Below are positions 8,845-17,783 of a stretch of DNA of 64,000 nucleotides, piece after piece. Each line of letters begins with the position of its first letter. Within the stretch, counting starts at the first letter, position 1. The notes below the pieces were generated by a model. It was not told the DNA's origin and did no database searches. It was given only the letters and a program-made list of their open reading frames with translations. Source of the stretch: Pedobacter riviphilus (lineage in GTDB: Bacteria; Bacteroidota; Bacteroidia; Sphingobacteriales; Sphingobacteriaceae); NCBI RefSeq assembly GCF_014692875.1, contig NZ_CP061171.1, positions 992,001 through 1,056,000 of the forward strand. Reading direction: 5' to 3'. The position numbers and the translations under genes are program-made.

Positions 8845-10485
8845 TTACCCCAATTTCCTTCCGGTATTAATCACATTAACCCCATTAAAACGGGTAGTGG
8901 CACTTCCGTGTGAAACGGCACTTGCTTGTCCTGGCTGACCTTTTCCATCTGAAAATGTTCCGCCCAACCTGTAATCGCTTTTATCGCAGCGTTGTACACA
9001 GGAGTTCCAGAATTCTTGTGTATTGGCTTGGTAAGCAGCATCTTTAAACATACCTACAATTTTACCTTCCTTAATTTCGTAGGCCAGCTGTGCGCTGAAC
9101 TGGAAATTATAACGTTGTTGATCGATAGAATAAGAATTTCGGCCGAACATGTAAATCCCTTTCTCTACATTTTTAACCATGTCGGCAGCACTTAGGGCTA
9201 CATTTCCAGGGGCTAATGAAACATTTGGCATCCTTTGGAACTGAATACTGTCCCAGCTATCTGCATAGCAACAACCCTGTGATGCTTTTAAACCTAAAAT
9301 ATGTGCCTGATCGCGGATGGTCTGGTAATTTACCAAAATCCCATCTTTAATAATATCCCATTGGCCACATTTTACGCCTTCATCATCATAACCCACAGCG
9401 CCCAATGAACCTACTTCTAGTTTATCGCCAATGATGTTTACCTCTTTACTTCCGAAGTTGAATTTTTTGCTTTCCCATTTGTCCAGCGTTAAGAAACTGG
9501 TTCCTGCATAATTCGCCTCATAACCTAAAACGCGGTCTAACTCTGTCGGGTGACCAACAGATTCGTGGATGGTTAAAAATAGGTGAGAAGGATCTAAAAC
9601 CAGGTCGTATTTGCCGGGGGCAACAGGTTTGGCTTTTAGTTTTTCATCAACATGTACAGCTGCTTCGCGTACATCCTCCAAAATATCGTAACGCTTTTTG
9701 TACATTGTAACCGGGCCACCTTTAATTTTTTCTTCTTCTTTTGGTTTCAGGTATTCAAAACCCATGCCCATTGGTGCACTTAAGGCATTTCTGGTTTCGA
9801 ACTTACCGCTGGCCGCATCCGTTTTGGTTAGGGTAAAGGTTGGCCATATTCTGTGGATATCCTGATCGATATAAGAACCATCCGTAGAAGCAAAATATTT
9901 TTGCTCATTGATCATAAAGAGATTGGAGCTGATGTACTTTGCACCACCTTTCATGGCTTCACTGTTTACTTTTAAGAGGAGATCAACTTTATCGGCAATG
10001 GGTACTTCAAAGGCATTAATTTCAACTGGTGTTTTCCAGCTAGCTTCGCCATACCCTTTTTGTGCTGCCAATTGCACAGGCTCTTCCATCAGTTTTGAGT
10101 TTCCTTTGGCAATGGCTACGGCAGTCTCGGCAGCTTTTGCAATACTGGCATTATCCAGGTTGTTGGTTGCTGCGAACCCCCAGCTTCCATTGGCGATAAC
10201 GCGCACGCCTAAACCATACGATTCGGAATTAGAGATGTTTTCGACCCTGGTTTCTCTTGTGGCCACAACCTGGTTTAAATATCGTCCTATACGCACATCG
10301 GCATATGTTGCACCCTTGCTTTTTGCAGCGTTTAGTGCAACATCGGCCATTTTCTTCTTTAAGGCAACATCAACTGGCGTTAAAGCTTCTTCAACAGAAA
10401 TAATTTTGCCAAAGGCAGGGATGTTGGGCATCATGCTGGCACCAATACCAACGCCTGTCATGTATAGAAAATCTCTTCTTCTCAA
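8845..10485 (-). CDS. TldD-family metalloprotease with Tat-like leader (copy 1)
   Basis: A TldD-type protein of 546 residues. TldD works with TldE/PmbA as a heterodimeric zinc protease acting on unfolded peptides. The motif His307-Glu308-Ser-Val-Gly-His312 (HExxxH) is present in LTIHESVGHPTELDRV. Unlike the cytoplasmic E. coli protein, it begins with RRRDFLYMTG plus a hydrophobic stretch, which resembles a twin-arginine leader. Near the C-terminus the zinc-ligand Cys of E. coli TldD (T-C-G-K-x-G-Q) has no obvious counterpart; the region reads FSDGKGQPGQ. A TldE-like gene lies upstream and a second TldD beyond it. Family identity is strong; Tat export is inferred from the leader. Confidence 0.9.
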   Translation of the reverse strand: MRRRDFLYMTGVGIGASMMPNIPAFGKIISVEEALTPVDVALKKKMADVALNAAKSKGATYADVRIGRYLNQVVATRETRVENISNSESYGLGVRVIANGSWGFAATNNLDNASIAKAAETAVAIAKGNSKLMEEPVQLAAQKGYGEASWKTPVEINAFEVPIADKVDLLLKVNSEAMKGGAKYISSNLFMINEQKYFASTDGSYIDQDIHRIWPTFTLTKTDAASGKFETRNALSAPMGMGFEYLKPKEEEKIKGGPVTMYKKRYDILEDVREAAVHVDEKLKAKPVAPGKYDLVLDPSHLFLTIHESVGHPTELDRVLGYEANYAGTSFLTLDKWESKKFNFGSKEVNIIGDKLEVGSLGAVGYDDEGVKCGQWDIIKDGILVNYQTIRDQAHILGLKASQGCCYADSWDSIQFQRMPNVSLAPGNVALSAADMVKNVEKGIYMFGRNSYSIDQQRYNFQFSAQLAYEIKEGKIVGMFKDAAYQANTQEFWNSCVQRCDKSDYRLGGTFSDGKGQPGQASAVSHGSATTRFNGVNVINTGRKLG

Positions 10486-10515
10486 TTTTTAGTAGTTTTA
10501 AATTCTTAAGTTGGT

Positions 10516-10584
10516 CGTCATTCCCAACCTGATTGGGAATCGTAATGCAATAGCTTTAGGATTCCCGCCTGCGCGGGAATGACG
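10516..10584. repeat. Palindromic repeat element with terminal inverted repeats
   Basis: A 69-base element bounded by CGTCATTCCC and GGGAATGACG, which are perfect inverted copies. Internal sub-hairpins are present at both ends: TTCCCAACCTGATTGGGAA on the left and TTCCCGCCTGCGCGGGAA on the right. A related element of 86 bases lies at 51963-52048. It separates a TldE-like gene from a TldD gene that would otherwise be adjacent. Confidence 0.75.
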
Positions 10585-10624
10585 AATCGCCTATGTCTGT
10601 ACTTCGGTTGAGATGACGATTCAA

Positions 10625-11941
10625 TTAAATCGCATCCGATAGTGAAGTAAACGTAAAATCGCGGATTTTCATCGGCGGAATTAATCCACTTCCTGTTCTC
10701 ACCGGTTTACCTAAAGCTTCCACATTGTTCAGCATAATCACCGGACTCTCATTAAACCTGAAATTCTTGATCGGGAATTTAATTTCGCCGTTTTCGATGT
10801 AAAAAGTACCATCACGTGTTAAACCAGTCAGTAGTAACGTTTGAGGATCTACAGAACGGATGTACCAGAAACGGGTAACCAATATGCCTTTTTCAGTGCT
10901 TTTGATCAAATCTTCCAAAGATTGTGTTCCACCTTCAATGATCATGCTGCGGCTAAAAGGAAGCGGTTGAACATTTTTCTGTGCAGCCCAATATCTTGAA
11001 TAAGACAGGTTTTTAACTACCCCTTTTTCAACCCATTGTGTTCTTTTTACTGGTAAACCTTCGCCTGTAAATGTCGAAGATGGGATTTCAGTATTCATTG
11101 GATCAGAGTAGATATTTACATTTTCTGAGAACAATTGCTCTCCTAAACGTGTGCCACCACCTTTTTTGCTCATAAAGCTCCGTCCTTCGTCAGCACTTCT
11201 GGCATCAAAACCCCTAAACATGTTGCCGATAATATCGCTGGCTGCAAGTGGTTCTAAAATAACAGTATATTTCCCTGGTTCGATGGCTTTTGCACCTGCA
11301 GAACCATTTGCTTTGCTTGCTGCAATTTTACTAAGCGCCAGCGTATCCATTTTATCGAGGTCATTAAAACCTTGCTCAACATAGCCTGATCCTGTTCCTT
11401 GCTTGTTTCTAACGGTTACCGAAAAAGAAACATCGGTACCTTTATTATAGGCGAACAAACCTTTAGAATTCATGATCGCGTTAAAACGGGTTGAGTTTTC
11501 CAAGAAACCAGCTGCATCTAAACCCGCTGCTTTGGATACACTTAAACTTTTTCCTACCATTTCTGCCCTGGTATCAGGTGTCATAGCGGCAGTTTTAGCA
11601 TTGTACGTATTCGATTCTGCAAAAGTCTGCGGGCCTAATGGAGGCATAAACTCAGGATTTTCTGGTGCCAGCATAGCCAGTTCTTCTGCTCTTTTTACTA
11701 CTTTTTGCAAAGAGGCATCATCAAATTCGTTAATGGTAGCTGTACCTGTTTTTTTACCAAAAGTGGAGCTTACCCCTAAACTCATGGTGCTGATCTGACC
11801 TGCGGTGGAAACAGCGTTACGGGCATAACGGATATTTCCGCCATCAGAACCGTTTAAACCTACTTCGCAGAAATCGGCTTTAGAAAAACCGATTACCTTT
11901 TTTAATATCGCTTGGGCTTCTTCTTTACTTAATATGGCCAT
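10625..11941 (-). CDS. TldE/PmbA-like subunit of a TldD-TldE protease
   Basis: A protein of 438 residues with the TldE/PmbA fold signature: an N-terminal domain (KADFCEVGLNGSDGGNIRYARN), a middle block with DTRAEMVGKS, and a C-terminal domain with GTRLGEQLFSENVNIYSDP and TFTGEGLPVKRTQWVEKGVVKNL. It lacks the HExxxH motif, as expected for the non-catalytic TldE partner. It has no leader peptide, unlike the two TldD neighbours, which raises the question of whether the subunits meet in the same compartment. It is 2 bases from the upstream TldD gene (11944-13578), so those two are translationally linked, while the downstream TldD is separated by a repeat element. Confidence 0.87.
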   Translation of the reverse strand: MAILSKEEAQAILKKVIGFSKADFCEVGLNGSDGGNIRYARNAVSTAGQISTMSLGVSSTFGKKTGTATINEFDDASLQKVVKRAEELAMLAPENPEFMPPLGPQTFAESNTYNAKTAAMTPDTRAEMVGKSLSVSKAAGLDAAGFLENSTRFNAIMNSKGLFAYNKGTDVSFSVTVRNKQGTGSGYVEQGFNDLDKMDTLALSKIAASKANGSAGAKAIEPGKYTVILEPLAASDIIGNMFRGFDARSADEGRSFMSKKGGGTRLGEQLFSENVNIYSDPMNTEIPSSTFTGEGLPVKRTQWVEKGVVKNLSYSRYWAAQKNVQPLPFSRSMIIEGGTQSLEDLIKSTEKGILVTRFWYIRSVDPQTLLLTGLTRDGTFYIENGEIKFPIKNFRFNESPVIMLNNVEALGKPVRTGSGLIPPMKIRDFTFTSLSDAI

Positions 11942-11943
11942 AA

Positions 11944-13578
11944 TTATATTTTTCTTGCTGTATTGATAACATTAACTCCATTAAACCGGGTAGTGGCACT
12001 GCCATGCGAAACGGCACTGCTTTGAGAAGGCTGACCTTTTCCATCATTAAAAGAGCCACCTAAACGGTAATCGCTTTCATCGCAAATGGCGTTACAGGAG
12101 TTCCAGAACTCTTGTGTGTTAGCCTGATAAGCCACATCGTTAAGCATGCCTACAATTTTACCTTCTTTAATTTCGTAGAAAATCTGTCCACCGAACTGGA
12201 AATTGTAACGTTGTTGATCGATAGAAAAACTTCCATCACCGATGATGTAAATGCCTTTTTCTACATTTTTGATCATATCATCAACACTTAGTTTTTCTTT
12301 ACCTGGTTGTAACGAAACATTTGGCATGCGCTGGAACTGAACATCATCCCAGCCCTGCGAATAACAGCAGCCATTAGATTCCGTTAAACCGATAATGTGT
12401 GCCTGATCACGGATGGCCTGATAACTTACCAAAACACCGTCTTTGATCAGATCCCATTTCTTGCATTTTACACCTTCATCATCATAACCCACAGCACCTA
12501 AAGAACCGACCTGGGTTTTATCGGCTACAATATTTACTTTATCGCTGCCAAACTTGAATTTTTTCGATTCCCATTTATCTAAAGTAAGGAAACTGGTACC
12601 TGCGTAATTAGCTTCGTAGCCTAAAACACGGTCTAATTCTGTCGGGTGACCAACAGATTCGTGGATGGTTAACCAAAGGTGAGAAGGATCTAAAACCAGA
12701 TCGTATTTACCTGGCTCAACCGATTTTGCCTTTACTTTTTCTGTTGCTACACGGGCTGCTTCTTTTACATCTTCCAGCATATCATAACGGCCTTTATAAC
12801 GGGTTACAATACCGGTAACCTTATCTTCAGGACGGGCATGCATATATTCGTAGCCTTTGCCAGAGGGAGCGCTTAATGCATTACGTGTTTTAAATTTACC
12901 CGATTCGCGGTCAACTTTGGTTACGTTAAAGGTTGGGTAAATGCGGTGAACGTCCTGATCAATGTAAGAACCATCGGTAGAAGCGAAGTATTTCTGCTCG
13001 TTAACGGCAAAAATAACGGAGTTTATAAAGTTGGCCCCATTCTGCATAGCTACATCGTTCACGTTTAAAAGCAGGTCTACTTTTTCTTTTACCGGAACTT
13101 CGAAGGCGTTAATTTCGATAGGTGTTTTCCAGCTTACTTCGCCATAACCTTTTTGAGGAGCCAGTTGAATTGGTTCGCCCTGTATTTTCGCATTTGCTTT
13201 TGCAACGGCAACCGCTTGTTCTGCTGCTTTGGCAATAGCATCTTTAGTTACATGGTTTGTAGCTGCAAAGCCCCAACAGCCGTTGGCTAAAACACGGATG
13301 CCTACGCCATACGATTCGGTATTGGCAACACCTTGAACACGTTTTTCGCGGGTGGCAACAAATTGGTTTAAATAACGCCCGATGCGGATGTCGGCATAAG
13401 TTGCACCTTTCGATTTTGCTGCATTTAAAGCAACATCAGCCAGTTCCTTTTTAATTTTTACATCTACTCCATCTAAGGCCTGTAAAGGATCTATGGGAGT
13501 TCCGAATGCTGAAAGGTCGGGCAGGAGTAGGGCACCCATACCCATTCCGGATAAGTAGAGGAAATCTTTTCTTTTCAA
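11944..13578 (-). CDS. TldD-family metalloprotease with leader peptide (copy 2)
   Basis: A paralogue of the TldD at 8845-10485, with 544 residues and strong similarity throughout. The zinc motif is His306-Glu307-Ser-Val-Gly-His311. The N-terminus MKRKDFLYLSGMGMGALLLP is leader-like but has Lys-Arg-Lys rather than Arg-Arg before DFLYL, so it is a weaker Tat candidate than copy 1. The C-terminal segment again reads FNDGKGQPSQ where the E. coli protein has its Cys. It is the first gene of the minus-strand cluster TldD-TldE-TldD, so its promoter should lie in 13579-13700. The presence of two catalytic subunits and one partner suggests alternative heterodimers. Confidence 0.9.
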   Translation of the reverse strand: MKRKDFLYLSGMGMGALLLPDLSAFGTPIDPLQALDGVDVKIKKELADVALNAAKSKGATYADIRIGRYLNQFVATREKRVQGVANTESYGVGIRVLANGCWGFAATNHVTKDAIAKAAEQAVAVAKANAKIQGEPIQLAPQKGYGEVSWKTPIEINAFEVPVKEKVDLLLNVNDVAMQNGANFINSVIFAVNEQKYFASTDGSYIDQDVHRIYPTFNVTKVDRESGKFKTRNALSAPSGKGYEYMHARPEDKVTGIVTRYKGRYDMLEDVKEAARVATEKVKAKSVEPGKYDLVLDPSHLWLTIHESVGHPTELDRVLGYEANYAGTSFLTLDKWESKKFKFGSDKVNIVADKTQVGSLGAVGYDDEGVKCKKWDLIKDGVLVSYQAIRDQAHIIGLTESNGCCYSQGWDDVQFQRMPNVSLQPGKEKLSVDDMIKNVEKGIYIIGDGSFSIDQQRYNFQFGGQIFYEIKEGKIVGMLNDVAYQANTQEFWNSCNAICDESDYRLGGSFNDGKGQPSQSSAVSHGSATTRFNGVNVINTARKI

Positions 13579-13748
13579 TTGGTTGAATTTAGTTAGTTTA
13601 CGATTTCAATATAGCCAAATTATGTGGCGAAAAGTGAAAATCGATTATAACATTTTAGTTTCAAAGCTGAAAAAGGAGATGTTTTTTCTGTTGAGGCGTT
13701 TTTAACCACGAATGAGCACAGATTTTAGTTGTTTTTTAGATGTTTACT

Positions 13749-13860
13749 GTCATTTTGAACGCAGTGAAGAATCTTTTAGTCGTACTAGCTTATTCAAAGG
13801 CTTTATCTGAGTTCTGTATTTCATTGGAGATAGATCCTTCACTACGCTTAGAACAGCAAC
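13749..13860. repeat. Degenerate dispersed repeat in the TldD / membrane-protein gap
   Basis: The stretch begins GTCATTTTGAACGCAGTGAAGAATC and contains GATCCTTCACTACGCTTAGAAC, a roughly inverted second half. It matches the wording of the unit at 3781. The rest of the 13579-13869 gap shows no gene; the part next to 13578 should carry the TldD promoter. Confidence 0.45.
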
Positions 13861-13869
13861 TTGTCTCCT

Positions 13870-15648
13870 TTAAACTGCCAAAACCCTCGCTTCGTACCAT
13901 AAAAAGGCAGCGGCAATTAAAAATGCGGTGAAAAACCACCAGATCGAAACCTCTTCTTCTATAACGGTGTCTGTTAATTTGTTTTTGGCTTCAGTAGTAT
14001 TCAAGTTTTTAATAAACTGATGTGTTTCATCCAGTTTTTGTTGATTTTTGAGTGCTTCCCAGTTTGTTTTTTTATAGATGTATACTGGCGCGATGGTTTG
14101 ATTCAACGCTAAATTATCCCAGCCTGATTTTTGCGGCCAATAGAAAGCATCCCACTGAAAGGGAAGCTCCATGTTTTGCCTTGGACTTAGTGAAATACTG
14201 TCTATTTTTAATATTGATATCCGGTTTGATTCAGCCAAATCGGCAATAATCCTCATTTTTTGGCCAATAGCAGGGAATTGAGGAATGATGTTTACAGCCT
14301 GAATGTCGTTTCTTTTTCTTGCAGCATTGGCCAAAAGTTTAGACCAATAAGTTGCATAATCTATTTTTTGCCCTGAAAGTAACCAATTGAATGTAGAGGA
14401 AAGCGTAGAAACCAATACTTTGCCATATCCGTTAATGCTGCTGTTTACTACTGTTTTTCCATAGGCATCTACAATAAGGGGTTGATCACTTTGGTTGGAC
14501 TTTAAAAATAACGTCTGTTCAATCGGCAAGGGACTAAATTTGAAATAATCTTCCTTTAGGCTCAACGGTTTGCCTTTTAAAACTGGAGATTCAAAACGGC
14601 TAAATTTACCACTGAGTGTGGTTGAGGCTTTTACATTCGAAACCCTGATCAACAATCCCATTCCATTATTAACTGCAAAATCTATTGATGACCTTTCGCT
14701 GGGGCTAATAGCTGCAAATTCTTCTTCATCAATAATCAGGATATCGAATTTTTTTAAAGATAATGTATTAATCTGGTTAAGGTTTGTACTATCTGTGTTG
14801 AGGAAATCGAAAGCATATTTATTTTTGCTAATCTGACTTCTGAAAGCCAATGGATATTGATTTTCGTACAGCCAGTTTTTTAAAAATTTATATTCGAAAT
14901 CTGGAAAAGAAGCCAGAATTAAAACTTTCATCGGCGCTTGGTCGTCAACTTGCACAGGAACTGGTTCTTTTGCCAGCGTATCTTTTTTTTGTAAAGTAAT
15001 TAATTCATAAACAGCTTTCCCTGTTTGTTTTGGCGTAGTTTTAAAAGAGAAAGCTTTACTCGATTTTGCTTCAATAACAATAGAATCTACCGTTTTACCT
15101 AAACCTTTAAGCAAAAGTTTTACCGATTCATTGCCCGAATTTTGATAAGTCCCCTGAACTTGTAATAATTCGGTAGTTTTTGATTTGGCTGGCCAATTGG
15201 CAGCGATTATACCTGTGGGACGTGCAGAAGGGCGGAAAGTGATCTGGTACCCTTTTAGCTGTTCCAATTCAGCTGTGTTTAATCCGTATCCGTAAACATT
15301 CAGCTTCCGGATGTTGGGATTCGATTTTAAGAAATAAGAAAGATCAGGAATATGTATGGTCTTCGTATTTTTTAAATCTAGAGATGAAAGTGCATATTTC
15401 TTTCCTTTTAAGTTGGCAATTGAATCAAGGTTGGTGCCTTCGGTGAGTAAAATAATCTCATCTGTGTTTTGTGGTGCATGTGTTTCAAACTTAATCGGTA
15501 CAATTAAAAGCACAAAGCAGCTCACTGTGATAATGTTGGCAAAAATACGCCAGATTAACCTTGCTTTATTTGCCCTGCGGATTTCTTTATAGAGTAAAAA
15601 GGTCAATAAAATTAACCCAACCAGAATAACGATGTATTTAAACTCCAT
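13870..15648 (-). CDS. Membrane-anchored protein of the MoxR/BatA operon, function unknown
   Basis: A protein of 592 residues that I cannot assign to a named function. Two transmembrane helices lie at the N-terminus (about 5-20 and 33-50), a large extracytoplasmic domain follows, and a single helix is near the C-terminus (VSIWWFFTAFLIAAAFLWYEAR). The middle region contains MKVLILASFPDFEYKFLKNWL and FDILIIDEEEFAAISP, which resemble the GATase-like fold found in BatA-type and DUF4159 proteins. It is the last gene of the minus-strand operon, 2 bases after the preceding one. By context it is part of a MoxR-chaperone-dependent envelope complex; this is inference from gene order. Confidence 0.7.
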   Translation of the reverse strand: MEFKYIVILVGLILLTFLLYKEIRRANKARLIWRIFANIITVSCFVLLIVPIKFETHAPQNTDEIILLTEGTNLDSIANLKGKKYALSSLDLKNTKTIHIPDLSYFLKSNPNIRKLNVYGYGLNTAELEQLKGYQITFRPSARPTGIIAANWPAKSKTTELLQVQGTYQNSGNESVKLLLKGLGKTVDSIVIEAKSSKAFSFKTTPKQTGKAVYELITLQKKDTLAKEPVPVQVDDQAPMKVLILASFPDFEYKFLKNWLYENQYPLAFRSQISKNKYAFDFLNTDSTNLNQINTLSLKKFDILIIDEEEFAAISPSERSSIDFAVNNGMGLLIRVSNVKASTTLSGKFSRFESPVLKGKPLSLKEDYFKFSPLPIEQTLFLKSNQSDQPLIVDAYGKTVVNSSINGYGKVLVSTLSSTFNWLLSGQKIDYATYWSKLLANAARKRNDIQAVNIIPQFPAIGQKMRIIADLAESNRISILKIDSISLSPRQNMELPFQWDAFYWPQKSGWDNLALNQTIAPVYIYKKTNWEALKNQQKLDETHQFIKNLNTTEAKNKLTDTVIEEEVSIWWFFTAFLIAAAFLWYEARVLAV

Positions 15649-15650
15649 AT

Positions 15651-17783
15651 CTATTTACCAGCTTTGTTGAGGTTATTAAAATAGTTCTGGTACAATGCCG
15701 CGGCTGGGTTAGTACTTTGTATTTGTGGTTTAGCCTGTTCGGTACTGATCATTTTTTGTATGGCTCGTTGAACCAGATCGATATCGTTAATCATCAGTTT
15801 ATTGGTTGTACTTAACTTTCTTAAACTACTTAGGGCACTTAAATAAGTGGAAGGATGATCTGCTGCTGAACCAATCATATATTTCTCTGTTTCGCTGAGT
15901 AAGGATTGATCTTGCTCGCTGAACTTTTTGCCTGTTTTTCTGCTTTCTAACAAGGCGATTGCTGCTTTTAAAGAAGCTGTCCTTTTTTCTTTTTGCTCAA
16001 ACGACATTTTCTGTACTGGTTGTGTAATCTTGTCCAGTTCTCCGCTTAAGCGTTTTTCAGGTTTTAGTGCAGCCGTTTTTACGGTAGTTTTAGCCACATA
16101 AGCCCGCGACTTTTGCTGCAGGTCTTTGAGCAGCCTCAGCGCTTTATATTCGTAAGGTAGTGCTTCCTGGGGTTTATAGGTTCTTAAGCGAAGCTCGGCA
16201 TTCCACATTTCAGTTAAAACCGCCTTTAACTGTGCCTTCATTTCTGGTTCGAAGAAGGTAGCGTCTTCTGCGATATCATGTTTATGGGCGTATTTGCCCA
16301 TAATGGTGCTCACATCACCAAACTTCTCATCTCCACCCTTATGTTCTGCATGCTCATCGTGGTCATCATGATCGCCACCAATTTCAGTTTCGTTTTCTTC
16401 ACCTAAAAACTGTCCGTAACGTAACCTTAATAACTTTTGGTCAATACCTAAGTCATTACTTCTGTTTTTAAATGTCTGAGCAGGTAATGATGATTGTTCT
16501 TTCAATAACTTCTCGGTATCAATAATAATCTGCCTTTCGCTTCTAAAATACTCCGGAACCAGGTTAACGCCATTGGTCATTCCGGCTAAACTCATTAATT
16601 CGGCAGTATCTACAATGGAAACAAAATAAACATCAGAGCGGCTAGATTGTCCATGGTTATCCATTGCTTTGATGAAAAAATAAAGCTCATCGCCCGGCTT
16701 CATGCCGAGGCTTTTTAAATCGATCAATTTGGCAAGTGCAATGCTTTTTTTGTTGTCGAAATTGGTGTTGAAAGAAAGCTTTTTCTCGGTAAAACTCACA
16801 CCTTCACCTTTGCCGCTGGCCATTGTTGCCGATATAAAAGCATCATTAATGCCGTAATCATCAGTAAGTGATACATTCAGGTTAATTTTTTGCGGCTGAC
16901 CAATATCAATAGTGGTGTGCTGTTTAGGCTGCGTAATTTTAATCGTAACGGGTAAATCAGGAATGATCTCGATCTGGTAGAGATCTGATTTTTTACCATC
17001 CAGATCTAATTGGTAAAAACCAGATTTGTTGACGGTTTTACTGTAGCTCCATTGCGTATGTGATGCGTTTAAGGCTTTTAGCGAAACAATTTCGTTATCG
17101 TTAAAGATGATTTTCAGTTTTTTAATGCCAATGTTCGTTTCTATTTTCCAATTTATTTTAGCACCTGTTTCTGCAGTAATAGTAAATTGCTTTTGTTTAC
17201 GCTCGGTTTTTTGAGTATAGGCAGGCGGAATGATGGTTGCGCTGAAATCGGAAATTTCTGCTGGAATATTTTCTTTAATTGCCGGAATTTGGCTTGCCTT
17301 TTCATGAAAATTTAAAGGTTCACTTTTATGCAAAGAGATTTGGCTAATACCAATGCTGATGAGCAATCCTACAAGAAGGATAATCAAGCCGAAATATAAT
17401 TTTTTTGCTGGTTCTTTTGGCTGTGGGAGGTTAGGGATTATATTTTCGATTTTGCTACGCTGTAATTGTTGTAACATCGATAGTTCAATCTCATTCTTAA
17501 GTAGCAGATCAGCACTTTCTTCAAATTCAGGGTACTGGTTGTTTACAAATCTCGAAACATCATGGTCGGTGGTTTTCCAAATGGGTTTACTGAATAAAAG
17601 AATAATCAGAACAACAGGAAAAACCAGTGCAAAAAGCCATGGCGAAAAATGAAATAAATATACTGCAATGGCCGATAAAACCAAGGCTATGGCTAAAGCA
17701 ATTGCTACGGTGCCAATCAGGTAAAAGCTAATCCACTTTTTCCTGAGGTTACTGATCCAATTTTGTCCTTCAGCTTTTAACAT
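15651..17783 (-). CDS. Large membrane protein with DUF4175-like layout and a His/Asp-rich insert
   Basis: A protein of 710 residues. Two hydrophobic helices near the N-terminus (about 18-38 and 45-66) and a third at about 128-148 are followed by a long extracytoplasmic region with beta-sandwich-like segments (about 180-400) and a helical C-terminal part with many Lys and Glu. This arrangement resembles DUF4175-type proteins encoded beside MoxR/BatA genes, though I am not certain of the family. Around residues 468-483 is an acidic, His-rich insert (GGDHDDHDEHAEHKGG), a plausible metal-binding linker. It overlaps the BatA-like gene by 14 bases and precedes the last gene by 2, so all are tightly coupled. 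Confidence 0.65.
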   Translation of the reverse strand: MLKAEGQNWISNLRKKWISFYLIGTVAIALAIALVLSAIAVYLFHFSPWLFALVFPVVLIILLFSKPIWKTTDHDVSRFVNNQYPEFEESADLLLKNEIELSMLQQLQRSKIENIIPNLPQPKEPAKKLYFGLIILLVGLLISIGISQISLHKSEPLNFHEKASQIPAIKENIPAEISDFSATIIPPAYTQKTERKQKQFTITAETGAKINWKIETNIGIKKLKIIFNDNEIVSLKALNASHTQWSYSKTVNKSGFYQLDLDGKKSDLYQIEIIPDLPVTIKITQPKQHTTIDIGQPQKINLNVSLTDDYGINDAFISATMASGKGEGVSFTEKKLSFNTNFDNKKSIALAKLIDLKSLGMKPGDELYFFIKAMDNHGQSSRSDVYFVSIVDTAELMSLAGMTNGVNLVPEYFRSERQIIIDTEKLLKEQSSLPAQTFKNRSNDLGIDQKLLRLRYGQFLGEENETEIGGDHDDHDEHAEHKGGDEKFGDVSTIMGKYAHKHDIAEDATFFEPEMKAQLKAVLTEMWNAELRLRTYKPQEALPYEYKALRLLKDLQQKSRAYVAKTTVKTAALKPEKRLSGELDKITQPVQKMSFEQKEKRTASLKAAIALLESRKTGKKFSEQDQSLLSETEKYMIGSAADHPSTYLSALSSLRKLSTTNKLMINDIDLVQRAIQKMISTEQAKPQIQSTNPAAALYQNYFNNLNKAGK

